A DNA stretch of 6,844 bases from an uncultured Pseudomonadales bacterium (GCA_938082955.1 CALKDE010000059.1:1-6844), one strand, 5' to 3'; counted from the first letter of the stretch, positions 1 through 6,689 are shown. Notes: generated by a model not told the origin, from the sequence alone. Numbers and translations are program-made.

Positions 1-825
1 TCCACTTACAATTACATGTCTTTCATCCAGACGGATGTCGCTATCAATCAGGGTAACTCCGGTGGCCCTCTCTTCAATTTAGCAGGCGATGTCATCGGCA
101 TCAATTCGCAGATTCTAAGCAGTACCGGCGGCTCGAACGGCATTTCTTTTTCTATTCCCAGCAATGTAGCTATGAATGTTATGAAGCAATTGCGTGACAC
201 CGGCACCGTAGAACGAGGGCTGCTGGGCGTGCGCATGCGAGAGGTGGACTATGCACTTGCCGAAATTTTCAATATGGAGCGACCGCGCGGCGCCTTCGTC
301 GATGATGTGCAGATTGACAGCCCTGCAGAAGGGGGCGGTGTACTCATAGAGGATATAATTCTCGAATTCAACGGCCACGACATCGAATATTTCACGGATC
401 TGCCGTTCTATGTGGGTCAATACCGCCCAGGCACCGCGGCAAAAATGCTTGTCTATCGCGAAGGCGAGCTCAAAGACCTCACCGTAGTGTTGGGTAGCTC
501 GCCGACCAATAGCGTCGCAGTTGCCGAGCCGGAAGTCGTCCGTGAGCGCGGGAATCCACTCGGTTTTCGTGTCAGCGAGCTTGGCGATGATATGCGCAGA
601 GTTACCGGGCTGAGCGGTGTACAAATAGCAGAATTGAATGAAGGCCCCGGCCGTGAGGCAGGCTTACGAGTTGGAGATGTTATCGTTTCACTCAACCGGC
701 AGGAGATCGACTCAGCCGATAAATTTGCGATTATCGCGAGTAATCTACCCGACTCGGGATTTGTTCCTGTGCGCATAGTGCGCGAGGGACAGGGCACGAC
801 GATGGCGCTGGAACTCGAGCGCTAA
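1..825 (+). CDS. mucD: Do/DegP-family periplasmic serine protease, MucD-like, C-terminal part (5' end outside window)
   Basis: This is the last 274 residues of an HtrA/Do family protease, which degrades or refolds damaged proteins in the periplasm. The reading frame is open from base 1, so the gene starts upstream. The signal peptide and the catalytic His and Asp, expected in the missing roughly 190 residues, cannot be seen. The catalytic serine lies in FIQTDVAINQGNSGGPLFN, with its codon at 58-60. Two PDZ domains follow. PDZ1 spans about 208-495 and begins with the RGLLGV carboxylate-binding loop. PDZ2 spans about 553-822 and contains a canonical GLRVGDVIVSLN segment. PDZ1 is less typical: where family members usually have AGL-x-x-GDVI it reads GGVLIEDII. 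The symbol mucD rests on position, because a Do-like protease directly before lepA is the pseudomonad arrangement in which it closes the algU-muc operon. DegP or DegQ is the alternative name; the family itself is certain. Confidence 0.9.
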   Translation, partial: STYNYMSFIQTDVAINQGNSGGPLFNLAGDVIGINSQILSSTGGSNGISFSIPSNVAMNVMKQLRDTGTVERGLLGVRMREVDYALAEIFNMERPRGAFVDDVQIDSPAEGGGVLIEDIILEFNGHDIEYFTDLPFYVGQYRPGTAAKMLVYREGELKDLTVVLGSSPTNSVAVAEPEVVRERGNPLGFRVSELGDDMRRVTGLSGVQIAELNEGPGREAGLRVGDVIVSLNRQEIDSADKFAIIASNLPDSGFVPVRIVREGQGTTMALELER

Positions 826-855
826 GCAGATGCGCCACCCCAGGCTCGTCTGCTT
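824..855 (+). terminator. Stem-loop overlapping the protease stop codon, possible terminator
   Basis: Bases 824-832 pair with 847-855 (one G-U pair). After a single mismatch (833/846), 834-836 pair with 843-845, leaving the six-base loop ACCCCA. The stem therefore has 12 pairs and begins inside the TAA stop codon (823-825). No clean T-run follows; only TTT at 860-862 and TT further on. It may be a weak intrinsic terminator or an mRNA 3'-end stabiliser that separates the protease unit from lepA. The pairing is seen directly; the function is inferred. Confidence 0.45.
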
Positions 856-900
856 GCAGTTTGCAGGCCTTATTCTGCGTGGCTTAACTCGCTAATTCTC

Positions 901-929
901 CTGACACTCGGTTTCATTTGCTGTAGACT
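901..929 (+). promoter_or_regulatory. Putative sigma70 promoter for lepA
   Basis: CTGACA at 901-906 matches five of six bases of the -35 consensus. After exactly 17 bases, TAGACT at 924-929 matches four of six bases of the -10 consensus. Transcription would begin near 935-937 and give a leader of about 47 bases before the lepA GTG. The promoter lies downstream of the stem-loop at 824-855, which fits a transcription unit boundary between the protease gene and lepA. The rest of the 826-982 gap shows nothing else recognisable. Confidence 0.5.
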
Positions 930-982
930 TGCCCGCTTAATTCCACCCTGTCTAATTCCTCCTACTGTGACCCATTTGCTGC

Positions 983-2782
983 GTGACTGACTTAAGCCAC
1001 ATTCGAAACTTTTCGATTATCGCCCATATCGACCACGGTAAATCTACGCTTGCCGATCGCTTCATTCAGACCTGCGGAGGCCTGAGCGACCGCGAAATGG
1101 ATGTGCAGATTCTCGATACCCTAGATATTGAGCGCGAGCGCGGCATCACTATCAAAGCGCAGAGTGTGACCCTGCATTACGATGCGCTGGACGGTAAACG
1201 CTATCAGCTAAACTTTATCGACACGCCTGGTCACGTGGATTTTACCTACGAAGTGTCCCGCTCACTTGCCGCTTGCGAGGGCGCGTTACTCGTCGTGGAT
1301 GCCGGCCAGGGCGTAGAAGCCCAGTCCGTTGCCACTTGCTATACAGCGATAGAGCAGGGGCTCGAAGTTATTCCCGTATTGAACAAGATGGACCTGCCGC
1401 AGGCAGAGCCGGAACGTGTGCGCGTAGAGATAGAAGAGATAATCGGTATCGATGCCTCGGAGGCTGTCTGCGCGAGTGCGAAATCCGGTCTTGGCATCAT
1501 CGATATTCTTGAACAGATCATCACCAAAATTCCCCCGCCGGTAGGCGACAGAGGTGCCGATTTGCAGGCACTAATTATCGACTCCTGGTTCGATAATTAC
1601 CTGGGTGTAGTGTCCTTGGTTCGCGTCATGGCAGGCACCTTGAACAAGGGCGACAAAATCATAGCGAAGTCTTTGGGTAAGTCCCATGTGGTGGACAGCG
1701 TGGGTGTATTTACGCCGAAGCGAACCGAGACAAGTTTCTTAGCGGCGGGCGAAGTTGGGTTTATAGTTGCCGGTATTAAGGAAATTTTAGGGGCGCCGGT
1801 TGGTGACACCATTACACTGGCGAAAACTCCCGATGTAGATGCGCTAGAAGGGTTTCGAAAAATACAGCCTCAGGTCTATGCTGGTCTCTTTCCGGTATCC
1901 TCAGACGATTTTGAAAACTTCCGCGACGCGCTATCCAAATTGACGCTGAACGATGCTTCTCTGCACTTTGAGCCCGAGAATTCTGACGCGCTAGGCTTCG
2001 GCTTTCGCTGTGGCTTTTTGGGCATGCTGCACATGGAAATTATTCAGGAGCGACTAGAGCGCGAGTACGACTTGTCGCTCATTACCACCGCGCCTACCGT
2101 AGTCTACGAAGTGTTGTTGGACAATGGCGAGGAGCTCAAAGTGGATAGTCCTTCGCGCCTGCCTCCGGTAATGTCTATAGCAGAGATGCGTGAGCCTATA
2201 GTGAAGGCAAATATCCTCGTTCCACAGGAACATCTGGGCAACGTGATAACCCTCTGCGTCGAGAGGCGGGGCGTACAAAAAGACATGCAGTTTATCGGCA
2301 AGCAGGTTTCGTTGACCTATGAATTGCCGATGAACGAAGTTGTGTTGGATTTCTTCGATAAGCTTAAGTCTACTAGCCGTGGTTACGCTTCGCTCGATTA
2401 TCAATTCGAGCGCTTTCAGGAATCTAATTTGGTGCGTTTAGATATTCTGATTAATGGCGATAGAGTAGATGCACTCGCGATTATTGTGTACCGCGAACAC
2501 GCACAATCGAAGGCCCGTGCGCTGGTAGAGAAAATGAAAGAATTAATTCCGCGTCAGATGTACGATGTGGCTATTCAAGCTGCGATAGGCGGGCAGATTG
2601 TTTCCCGGCAGACTGTGAAGGCGCTGCGCAAAAATGTCACCGCGAAGTGCTACGGTGGTGATATCTCCCGCAAGAAGAAGCTCCTAGAAAAACAGAAGGC
2701 GGGCAAGAAAAGAATGAAGCAAGTAGGCAACGTGGAAGTGCCTCAGGAAGCATTTTTGGCGGTGCTAAAAGTTGATAGCTAA
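983..2782 (+). CDS. lepA: Elongation factor 4 / LepA, ribosome-associated GTPase
   Basis: LepA (EF4) is a translational GTPase that binds the ribosome. It has been described as a back-translocase and as a factor affecting initiation and 30S biogenesis. The protein is 599 residues, the normal length. The GTPase motifs are all present: G1 AHIDHGKST (14-22), G2 RGIT (53-56), G3 DTPGH with the catalytic His84 (80-84), G4 NKMD (134-137) and G5 SAK (165-167). The EF-G-like domains follow, and the LepA-specific C-terminal domain is intact, with the conserved GGQIVSRQTVKALRKNVTAK and CYGGDISRKKKLLEKQKAGK blocks. The start is GTG at 983, because the family's N-terminus (M-x-DLSHIRNFSIIAHIDHGK) begins exactly there and no nearby ATG fits. 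There is no clear Shine-Dalgarno sequence before it. lepB follows 65 bases later, as in most proteobacteria. Confidence 0.98.
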   Translation: MTDLSHIRNFSIIAHIDHGKSTLADRFIQTCGGLSDREMDVQILDTLDIERERGITIKAQSVTLHYDALDGKRYQLNFIDTPGHVDFTYEVSRSLAACEGALLVVDAGQGVEAQSVATCYTAIEQGLEVIPVLNKMDLPQAEPERVRVEIEEIIGIDASEAVCASAKSGLGIIDILEQIITKIPPPVGDRGADLQALIIDSWFDNYLGVVSLVRVMAGTLNKGDKIIAKSLGKSHVVDSVGVFTPKRTETSFLAAGEVGFIVAGIKEILGAPVGDTITLAKTPDVDALEGFRKIQPQVYAGLFPVSSDDFENFRDALSKLTLNDASLHFEPENSDALGFGFRCGFLGMLHMEIIQERLEREYDLSLITTAPTVVYEVLLDNGEELKVDSPSRLPPVMSIAEMREPIVKANILVPQEHLGNVITLCVERRGVQKDMQFIGKQVSLTYELPMNEVVLDFFDKLKSTSRGYASLDYQFERFQESNLVRLDILINGDRVDALAIIVYREHAQSKARALVEKMKELIPRQMYDVAIQAAIGGQIVSRQTVKALRKNVTAKCYGGDISRKKKLLEKQKAGKKRMKQVGNVEVPQEAFLAVLKVDS

Positions 2783-2783
2783 T

Positions 2784-2812
2784 TTGAGTTAATACAAATC
2801 ATTCGGCATAGT
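2784..2812 (+). promoter_or_regulatory. Weak candidate promoter in the lepA-lepB gap
   Basis: TTGAGT (2784-2789) and CATAGT (2807-2812) each match four of six consensus bases and are 17 bases apart. They sit directly after the lepA stop codon, in an A/T-rich spacer that also contains GATAG at 2821-2825 and 2832-2836. The region is A/T-rich enough for such a match to arise by chance. lepB could equally be read from the lepA promoter. Confidence 0.25.
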
Positions 2813-2847
2813 GAGTAATAGATAGTTAAACGATAGATAAGAACTAA

Positions 2848-3687
2848 ATGGATATAGATTTTTCACTAGTATTGGTTTGTCTCGTCAGCGGCTGCGCAGC
2901 CCTGTGGTTGCTTGATACTTTATGGTTCAAAAAGTTTCGCCTGCAGGCTATCGCCGATTATGAGGGGACTCAGGCGAAGGGAAAAACCGAAGAAAAAGTA
3001 GCACAGGACATTGCAGGCTTGTCGCAAGAACCATTGATTATTGAGTACGCGAAGTCCTTCTTTCCCGTGTTGCTGATAGTCTTGGTACTCCGATCGTTCT
3101 TAGTAGAGCCTTTTCAGATACCAACAGGCTCGATGATCCCAACGCTTGAGGTTGGCGATTTTATTCTGGTGAATAAATACGCCTACGGTGTTCGGCTTCC
3201 GGTGATTGGGACTAAGATTGTCGATGTTGCCGATCCAAAGCGCGGGGATGTTATGGTTTTCATTCCCCCGCATGTAGATAGCTATTATATTAAGCGAGTA
3301 ATCGGCATGCCGGGCGATACAATACGGTATGAAGACAAGCGCCTGTTTGTCAACGGTGAGCTGATAGGTGAAGAGTTTGTCGAAGACATAGTTATCGATA
3401 CAAATCTAGGTGACTTAGCAGGCACCTTGCATACAGAGACTATCAATGGTGTCGAGCACGCCACTCAACACATAACGGCGGTCACAAGGCAGCGTTCGCG
3501 CACGACTTGGGTAATTCCAAATGGACATTACTTCATGATGGGTGACAATCGAGACAATAGCAGCGATAGCCGGGAGTGGGGCACGGTGTCAGAGAAAGAC
3601 ATAGTCGGAAGAGCGATAGCCGTTTGGATGCACAAGGACCCGGGACTAAATCTGCCAACTTTTGCTAGGAATCAACGAATTAAGTAA
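2848..3687 (+). CDS. lepB: Signal peptidase I
   Basis: LepB is the inner-membrane leader peptidase. It cleaves signal peptides from Sec- and Tat-exported proteins on the periplasmic side with a Ser-Lys dyad. The protein has 279 residues, close to the pseudomonad form and shorter than the 324 of E. coli. A first membrane segment lies at about 5-26, a charged cytoplasmic loop at 27-66, and a second membrane segment at about 68-84. The S26 boxes follow: box B IPTGSMIPTL with catalytic Ser95; box D, including KRGDVMVF (131-138) and YYIKRVIGMPGD, with catalytic Lys149; and box E GDNRDNSSDSR (232-242). All catalytic residues are intact. The ATG at 2848 gives an N-terminus that begins just before the first membrane helix, as expected. 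The ribosome-binding site is weak, with only AAG at about 2840 and no GGAG. The gene follows lepA, its usual partner. Confidence 0.97.
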   Translation: MDIDFSLVLVCLVSGCAALWLLDTLWFKKFRLQAIADYEGTQAKGKTEEKVAQDIAGLSQEPLIIEYAKSFFPVLLIVLVLRSFLVEPFQIPTGSMIPTLEVGDFILVNKYAYGVRLPVIGTKIVDVADPKRGDVMVFIPPHVDSYYIKRVIGMPGDTIRYEDKRLFVNGELIGEEFVEDIVIDTNLGDLAGTLHTETINGVEHATQHITAVTRQRSRTTWVIPNGHYFMMGDNRDNSSDSREWGTVSEKDIVGRAIAVWMHKDPGLNLPTFARNQRIK

Positions 3688-3705
3688 CAGCTGTGTGACA
3701 GCTGT
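3687..3705 (+). repeat. Tandem palindromic octamer forming a hairpin (ACAGCTGT-gtg-ACAGCTGT)
   Basis: The self-complementary octamer ACAGCTGT occurs at 3687-3694 and again at 3698-3705, separated by GTG. Because each copy is its own reverse complement, the two also pair with each other as an eight-base stem with a three-base loop. The first base is the last base of the lepB stop codon. No T-run follows directly. It could be an RNA hairpin that punctuates the lepB and DUF4845 messages, or a double binding site for a dimeric DNA-binding protein. The repeat is seen directly; the role is unknown. Confidence 0.55.
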
Positions 3706-3710
3706 AGCGG

Positions 3711-3726
3711 GTTTAACCGGTTCAAC
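3711..3726 (+). repeat. Near-perfect 16-base dyad centred on AACCGGTT
   Basis: The sequence GTTTAACCGGTTCAAC equals its own reverse complement except at one symmetric pair (positions 4 and 13). Its core AACCGGTT (3715-3722) is perfect. It begins five bases after the hairpin at 3687-3705 and lies upstream of the DUF4845-rnc-era cluster, where an operator could sit. No known regulator is recognised. Confidence 0.4.
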
Positions 3727-3801
3727 TTATTAAGCCTGCCAGTCTATGAATTTGCCAGCACACTACTTAGTTTTCGATACCAACGAATGCAACTTTCTTA
3801 C

Positions 3802-3807
3802 GGGTGA
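3802..3807 (+). promoter_or_regulatory. Ribosome-binding site that decides the DUF4845 start
   Basis: GGGTGA at 3802-3807 includes GGTGA, a match to the anti-Shine-Dalgarno end of 16S rRNA. It sits four bases before the ATG at 3812. The upstream in-frame ATG at 3746 has no such site. This supports 3812 as the true start. Confidence 0.6.
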
Positions 3808-3811
3808 TGTC

Positions 3812-4189
3812 ATGGAAAAAATAGGATTAAAAAGCTTAAGAGAACAAGCGGGCGTTTCTACGTTTGGCATACTCATAGTGGTTATCATGATAGTGGCAAT
3901 TCTTACGTTCGGCTTGAAAGTAGGCCCTGTGTATGTCGATCATAATTTGATCACCGGCGTCTGCGAGGAGCTAATCGAAAACGGCGAGGCTGCAAACATG
4001 ACAACAACTGAAATCCGGCAACGTGTCTCCAATACTTTGCGCATCAATAATCTAACTAATTTCGACCTATCTTCGATTACTATGCGCAAACAGAGTGATC
4101 AAGCCATTATTACTATTGCCTATGAGCGCCGAGTTGAACTGGTAGCGAATCTTGATGTGGTGGCAAAATTCAATACTGTTTTGCAATAG
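3812..4189 (+). CDS. DUF4845 family small single-pass membrane protein, function unknown
   Basis: The protein has 125 residues when started at 3812. Its N-terminus is short and basic (MEKIGLKSLREQAG) and is followed by a hydrophobic segment at about 18-37. The remaining roughly 90 residues form a soluble part that ends in an ITIAYERRVELVANLDVVAKF block. That layout, the length, and the position between lepB and rnc match the DUF4845 proteins found there in pseudomonads (for example PA0769). The frame is open further upstream to an ATG at 3746, which would add 22 residues. That extension is not hydrophobic or family-like and lacks a ribosome-binding site, so it is rejected. The N-terminus resembles a type IV pilin stem but lacks the Phe+1 and Glu+5 of true prepilins. 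The stop codon TAG is directly followed by the rnc ATG, so the two genes are probably translated together. The biochemical role is unknown. Confidence 0.85.
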   Translation: MEKIGLKSLREQAGVSTFGILIVVIMIVAILTFGLKVGPVYVDHNLITGVCEELIENGEAANMTTTEIRQRVSNTLRINNLTNFDLSSITMRKQSDQAIITIAYERRVELVANLDVVAKFNTVLQ

Positions 4190-4879
4190 ATGGTCAATAA
4201 ACTAGAAAGTCTTCAGAAGTCTTTAGCCTACCAATTCTCCAATCCGGACTTGGCGCAGCTAGCGTTAACTCACCGCAGTGCGAATGCAGAGCACAACGAG
4301 CGGCTCGAATTCCTAGGCGACTCTCTCTTGGGGTTCATCGTTGCCGAAATGCTATTCGCGTTAAACCCCCAGGCAAGTGAGGGCGAACTCAGTAGAATGC
4401 GCTCAGCCCTAGTCAACAAGAATGCCCTCGCCGCCGCTGCAAGAGGCCTTGAAATTGGCGAGTACCTGCAGCTAGGAACTGGTGAGGCACATAGCGGGGG
4501 TAGAGATAGAGACTCTATTCTTGCTGATACAGTGGAAGCCCTAATAGCGGCAATCTACCTAGATGGGGGAATAGAAGCCTGTAGAATATTCGTAAAAAAG
4601 ATCAGCGCGAGTAAACTGGCGATCGATACAGCCGTGACTGAGCAGAAAGATGCGAAGACTCGTCTGCAGGAATTTCTGCAGGCTCAGGGAAAGAATTTAC
4701 CCAAATACGAAGTAGTAGAAATTACAGGCGCTGCGCACGAACAGGTATTTCATGTTAGCTGTAGACTGGAATCATTTGGTACAGAGTCTGCGGGGTCCGG
4801 TACCAGCAAGCGAGAGGCACAGCAGCAGGCTGCAATGAAAATTTTGGATGCGATAGAGGCGACAACAAACAAGGCATGA
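4190..4879 (+). CDS. rnc: Ribonuclease III
   Basis: RNase III cuts double-stranded RNA. It releases 16S and 23S rRNA precursors from the primary transcript and processes or destabilises many mRNAs. The protein has 229 residues (E. coli 226). The catalytic endonuclease domain (about 5-145) has the signature ERLEFLGDS at 37-45. The metal-binding and catalytic residues E37, E40, D44, E64, D113 and E116 are all present, each one position before its E. coli counterpart. The double-stranded RNA-binding domain (about 152-222) ends with GSGTSKREAQQQAA. The ATG directly abuts the preceding TAG stop and has no Shine-Dalgarno sequence of its own, so translation probably depends on coupling. The 3' end overlaps era by four bases (ATGA). 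Confidence 0.98.
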   Translation: MVNKLESLQKSLAYQFSNPDLAQLALTHRSANAEHNERLEFLGDSLLGFIVAEMLFALNPQASEGELSRMRSALVNKNALAAAARGLEIGEYLQLGTGEAHSGGRDRDSILADTVEALIAAIYLDGGIEACRIFVKKISASKLAIDTAVTEQKDAKTRLQEFLQAQGKNLPKYEVVEITGAAHEQVFHVSCRLESFGTESAGSGTSKREAQQQAAMKILDAIEATTNKA

Positions 4880-5793
4880 ACGAACCTACTGAACAAGCTA
4901 CACCGCCCAGTCGCTGCGGCTACATCGCTATAGTGGGCCGTCCCAATGTGGGTAAATCGACGCTGCTGAATCATCTGCTGCATCAAAAAATCAGTATCAC
5001 ATCGCGCAAACCGCAGACTACGCGTCATAGAATTATGGGAATAAACAGTGATGAACATCATCAGTGTCTGTTCGTTGACACGCCAGGTCTGAATGCTAAA
5101 TACAGCAAGGCGCTGAATAAGGTTATGAACGACACTGTGCTTAACGTGATTAAAGACGTTGATGTGGTGTTATTCGTTGTCGAGCGCTTCATCTGGAATG
5201 AAGCGGATCAATATGTATTAGATGCGCTGACCTATGCAAACGTGCCAGTACTATTGGTTATCAATAAGATCGACCTAGTTCAGGACAAGACAGAGTTGTT
5301 ACCGCATATCGCGAAGTTAAGGGAGAAGCGGGAATTTACAGAAATAGTTCCCGTCTCCGCCCTTGGTGGTCACAACCTAGACACCATCGACGAACTGGTA
5401 AAAGCACTACTACCGGAGGCGCCGTTTCTCTTCCCTGAAGATCAGGTAACTGATAGAAGCTCTAGATTCCTCGCCGCCGAATTGATTCGCGAAAAGGCTA
5501 CGCGGCAGCTGGGCGATGAATTGCCCTATGAAGTCACCGTAGAGATCGAAAAATTTGAGACTGCTAAATCAGTATTACATATTCACGGCTTAATTTTGGT
5601 GGACAATAAAGGACAGAAAAGAATTGTGATTGGCAAGGATGGCGATCGGCTAAAACAGATCGGCAGTTCTGCCCGTGAAGATATGGAGACGGCATTTGAG
5701 AGCAAGGTTATGTTGAATCTTTGGGTTAAAGTCAAATCCGGCTGGGCTGACGACGAAAGAGCGTTGCAGAGCCTAGGTTATGTAGACAGATAG
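4876..5793 (+). CDS. era: GTPase Era, 30S ribosome assembly factor
   Basis: Era binds the 3' end of 16S rRNA and the 30S subunit and promotes late small-subunit assembly, at the cytoplasmic face of the membrane. The protein has 305 residues, normal for the family. GTPase motifs are G1 GRPNVGKST (21-29), the G2 region KPQTTRH (45-51), G3 DTPG (68-71), G4 NKID (130-133) and G5 SAL (161-163). The C-terminal KH domain contains KRIVIGKDGDRLKQIG, with the RNA-binding GxxG loop GKDG at 253-256. The N-terminal extension before G1 is about 15 residues longer than the E. coli start and polar. The start codon overlaps the rnc stop as ATGA, the common rnc-era coupling, so RNase III and Era are made together. 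Confidence 0.98.
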   Translation: MNEPTEQATPPSRCGYIAIVGRPNVGKSTLLNHLLHQKISITSRKPQTTRHRIMGINSDEHHQCLFVDTPGLNAKYSKALNKVMNDTVLNVIKDVDVVLFVVERFIWNEADQYVLDALTYANVPVLLVINKIDLVQDKTELLPHIAKLREKREFTEIVPVSALGGHNLDTIDELVKALLPEAPFLFPEDQVTDRSSRFLAAELIREKATRQLGDELPYEVTVEIEKFETAKSVLHIHGLILVDNKGQKRIVIGKDGDRLKQIGSSAREDMETAFESKVMLNLWVKVKSGWADDERALQSLGYVDR

Positions 5794-5880
5794 TTACGGC
5801 ATTGTGCAGGGTAATGCGACGGCCAAAAACAAGTAAAATGACTTTTTCAGTATCGAATATAGAGAACGGCTGAGACGATC

Positions 5881-6591
5881 ATGGATTCGAGAGTTGCGCT
5901 ACAGCCGGCTTACGTATTACACAGCCAGCCTTTTCAGAACACCAGCTTGCTAGTCGATTTCTTTACCATGGACTATGGCCGTGTACGCGCGGTCGCCAAG
6001 GGCGCACGCAGCGCTAAGTCAAAATACCGTTCACTCCTCCAGCTTTTTCAGCCGCTACTGGTTTCGCTCTCCGGCCGTGGTGAGCTGAAAACTTTAACTG
6101 GCCTCGAAAGCAGTTTAGGCGCGATGAGGCTAAAAGGACAACGCTTGTTTAGCGGCATGTATGTCAATGAATTGTTGACGCGATTGTTAATGAATCACGT
6201 CGAGCACAAACAACTCTATCTAGCCTATCAGGATACGCTAGCAGCGCTGCAAGGAGAGTCGGGCATCCAGCTTTTGCTACGTCAGTTCGAGTTGTGTCTG
6301 TTGAGTGAGTTGGGCTATGGCATCAACCTAGATTCGGACTGTCACTCTCACGAGTCAATCGACGTGGATCGAAGTTATCGGTTTACGCCGGACATTGGTT
6401 TCCAAGTTCTAGCTGATCAGGGTGAGCACAGTAGTAGCAAGGTCTATCTAGGCGCGCATATAGTCTCCCTGCGCGAGCATGACCTGACAGATACTGAGGT
6501 AGCCAAAGCCGCAAAACGCCTCTTGAGAACTGCGCTGGCGGCGCATCTAGGTGGCAAGCCTCTTCACAGCCGCAGCCTATTTGCGAAGTAG
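5881..6591 (+). CDS. recO: DNA repair protein RecO
   Basis: RecO works with RecR (and RecF) to load RecA onto SSB-coated single-stranded DNA and anneals complementary strands. The protein has 236 residues (E. coli 242). The N-terminal OB-fold (about 5-80) begins with ALQPAYVLHSQPFQNTSLLV and continues with DYGRVRAVAKGARSAKSKY, both typical. The helical domain follows, with FELCLLSELGYG. The C-terminus RTALAAHLGGKPLHSRSLF is the family's characteristic ending. The four-cysteine zinc site of some bacterial RecO proteins is absent, as in E. coli. The ATG at 5881 has only GAG (5872-5874) as a weak ribosome-binding site, at a suitable distance. The 87-base gap after era contains an A/T-rich stretch (about 5822-5863) in which no convincing promoter could be picked out. 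era-recO is the standard order, but pdxJ, the usual next gene, is not present. Confidence 0.95.
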   Translation: MDSRVALQPAYVLHSQPFQNTSLLVDFFTMDYGRVRAVAKGARSAKSKYRSLLQLFQPLLVSLSGRGELKTLTGLESSLGAMRLKGQRLFSGMYVNELLTRLLMNHVEHKQLYLAYQDTLAALQGESGIQLLLRQFELCLLSELGYGINLDSDCHSHESIDVDRSYRFTPDIGFQVLADQGEHSSSKVYLGAHIVSLREHDLTDTEVAKAAKRLLRTALAAHLGGKPLHSRSLFAK

Positions 6592-6660
6592 GCTAGGCTT
6601 AGCGTCATCTCATCCGGATTCTCTCTCGAGGTCTGTAATCAGCCGTCAGCTTTCGTCCGC

Positions 6661-6689
6661 TGCGCTTTCGGTGTAGAATTTTGCGCTTT
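6661..6689 (+). promoter_or_regulatory. Direct repeats around a possible -10 element upstream of cysM
   Basis: TGCGCTTT occurs at 6661-6668 and 6682-6689, exactly 21 bases apart, which is about two helical turns. Between the copies lies TAGAAT (6674-6679), five of six bases of the -10 consensus. A related GCTTTCG is at 6649-6655. No good -35 box lies at the right distance; TTTCGT at 6651-6656 is poor. A promoter needing an activator, such as CysB for cysteine genes, would fit a weak -35, but no CysB site can be named from this sequence. Confidence 0.35.

Noticed and set aside
48..797. Minus-strand open frames opposite the protease gene (48-236, 115-624, 453-797)
   Set aside because: They lie antisense to a well-supported coding region, have no recognisable domains and look like shadows of its codon pattern.
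1273..2404. Open frames inside lepA (1273-1512 on +; 1339-1527, 1597-1812, 2054-2404 and 2104-2301 on -)
   Set aside because: All are contained in the intact lepA frame, their translations show no family features, and there is no ribosome site or promoter support.
2821..2840. GATAG repeats 11 bases apart before lepB
   Set aside because: Very short repeats in an A/T-rich spacer, with no symmetry or further copies in phase; probably chance.
3752..3781. Possible promoter TTGCCA (3752-3757) with GATACC (3776-3781) before the DUF4845 gene
   Set aside because: The -10 matches only three of six bases and the spacer is 18; too weak to list, although a promoter somewhere in this gap remains possible.
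3746..3811. Longer N-terminus for the DUF4845 protein starting at ATG 3746
   Set aside because: The added 22 residues do not look like the family, there is no ribosome-binding site before 3746, and a good one precedes the ATG at 3812.
4750..5061. Minus-strand open frame across the rnc-era junction
   Set aside because: It is antisense to conserved parts of RNase III and Era, and its translation has no recognisable features.
5799..5817. Small hairpin after era (GCATT paired with AATGC)
   Set aside because: Only five base pairs with a nine-base loop and no T-run; within chance expectation.
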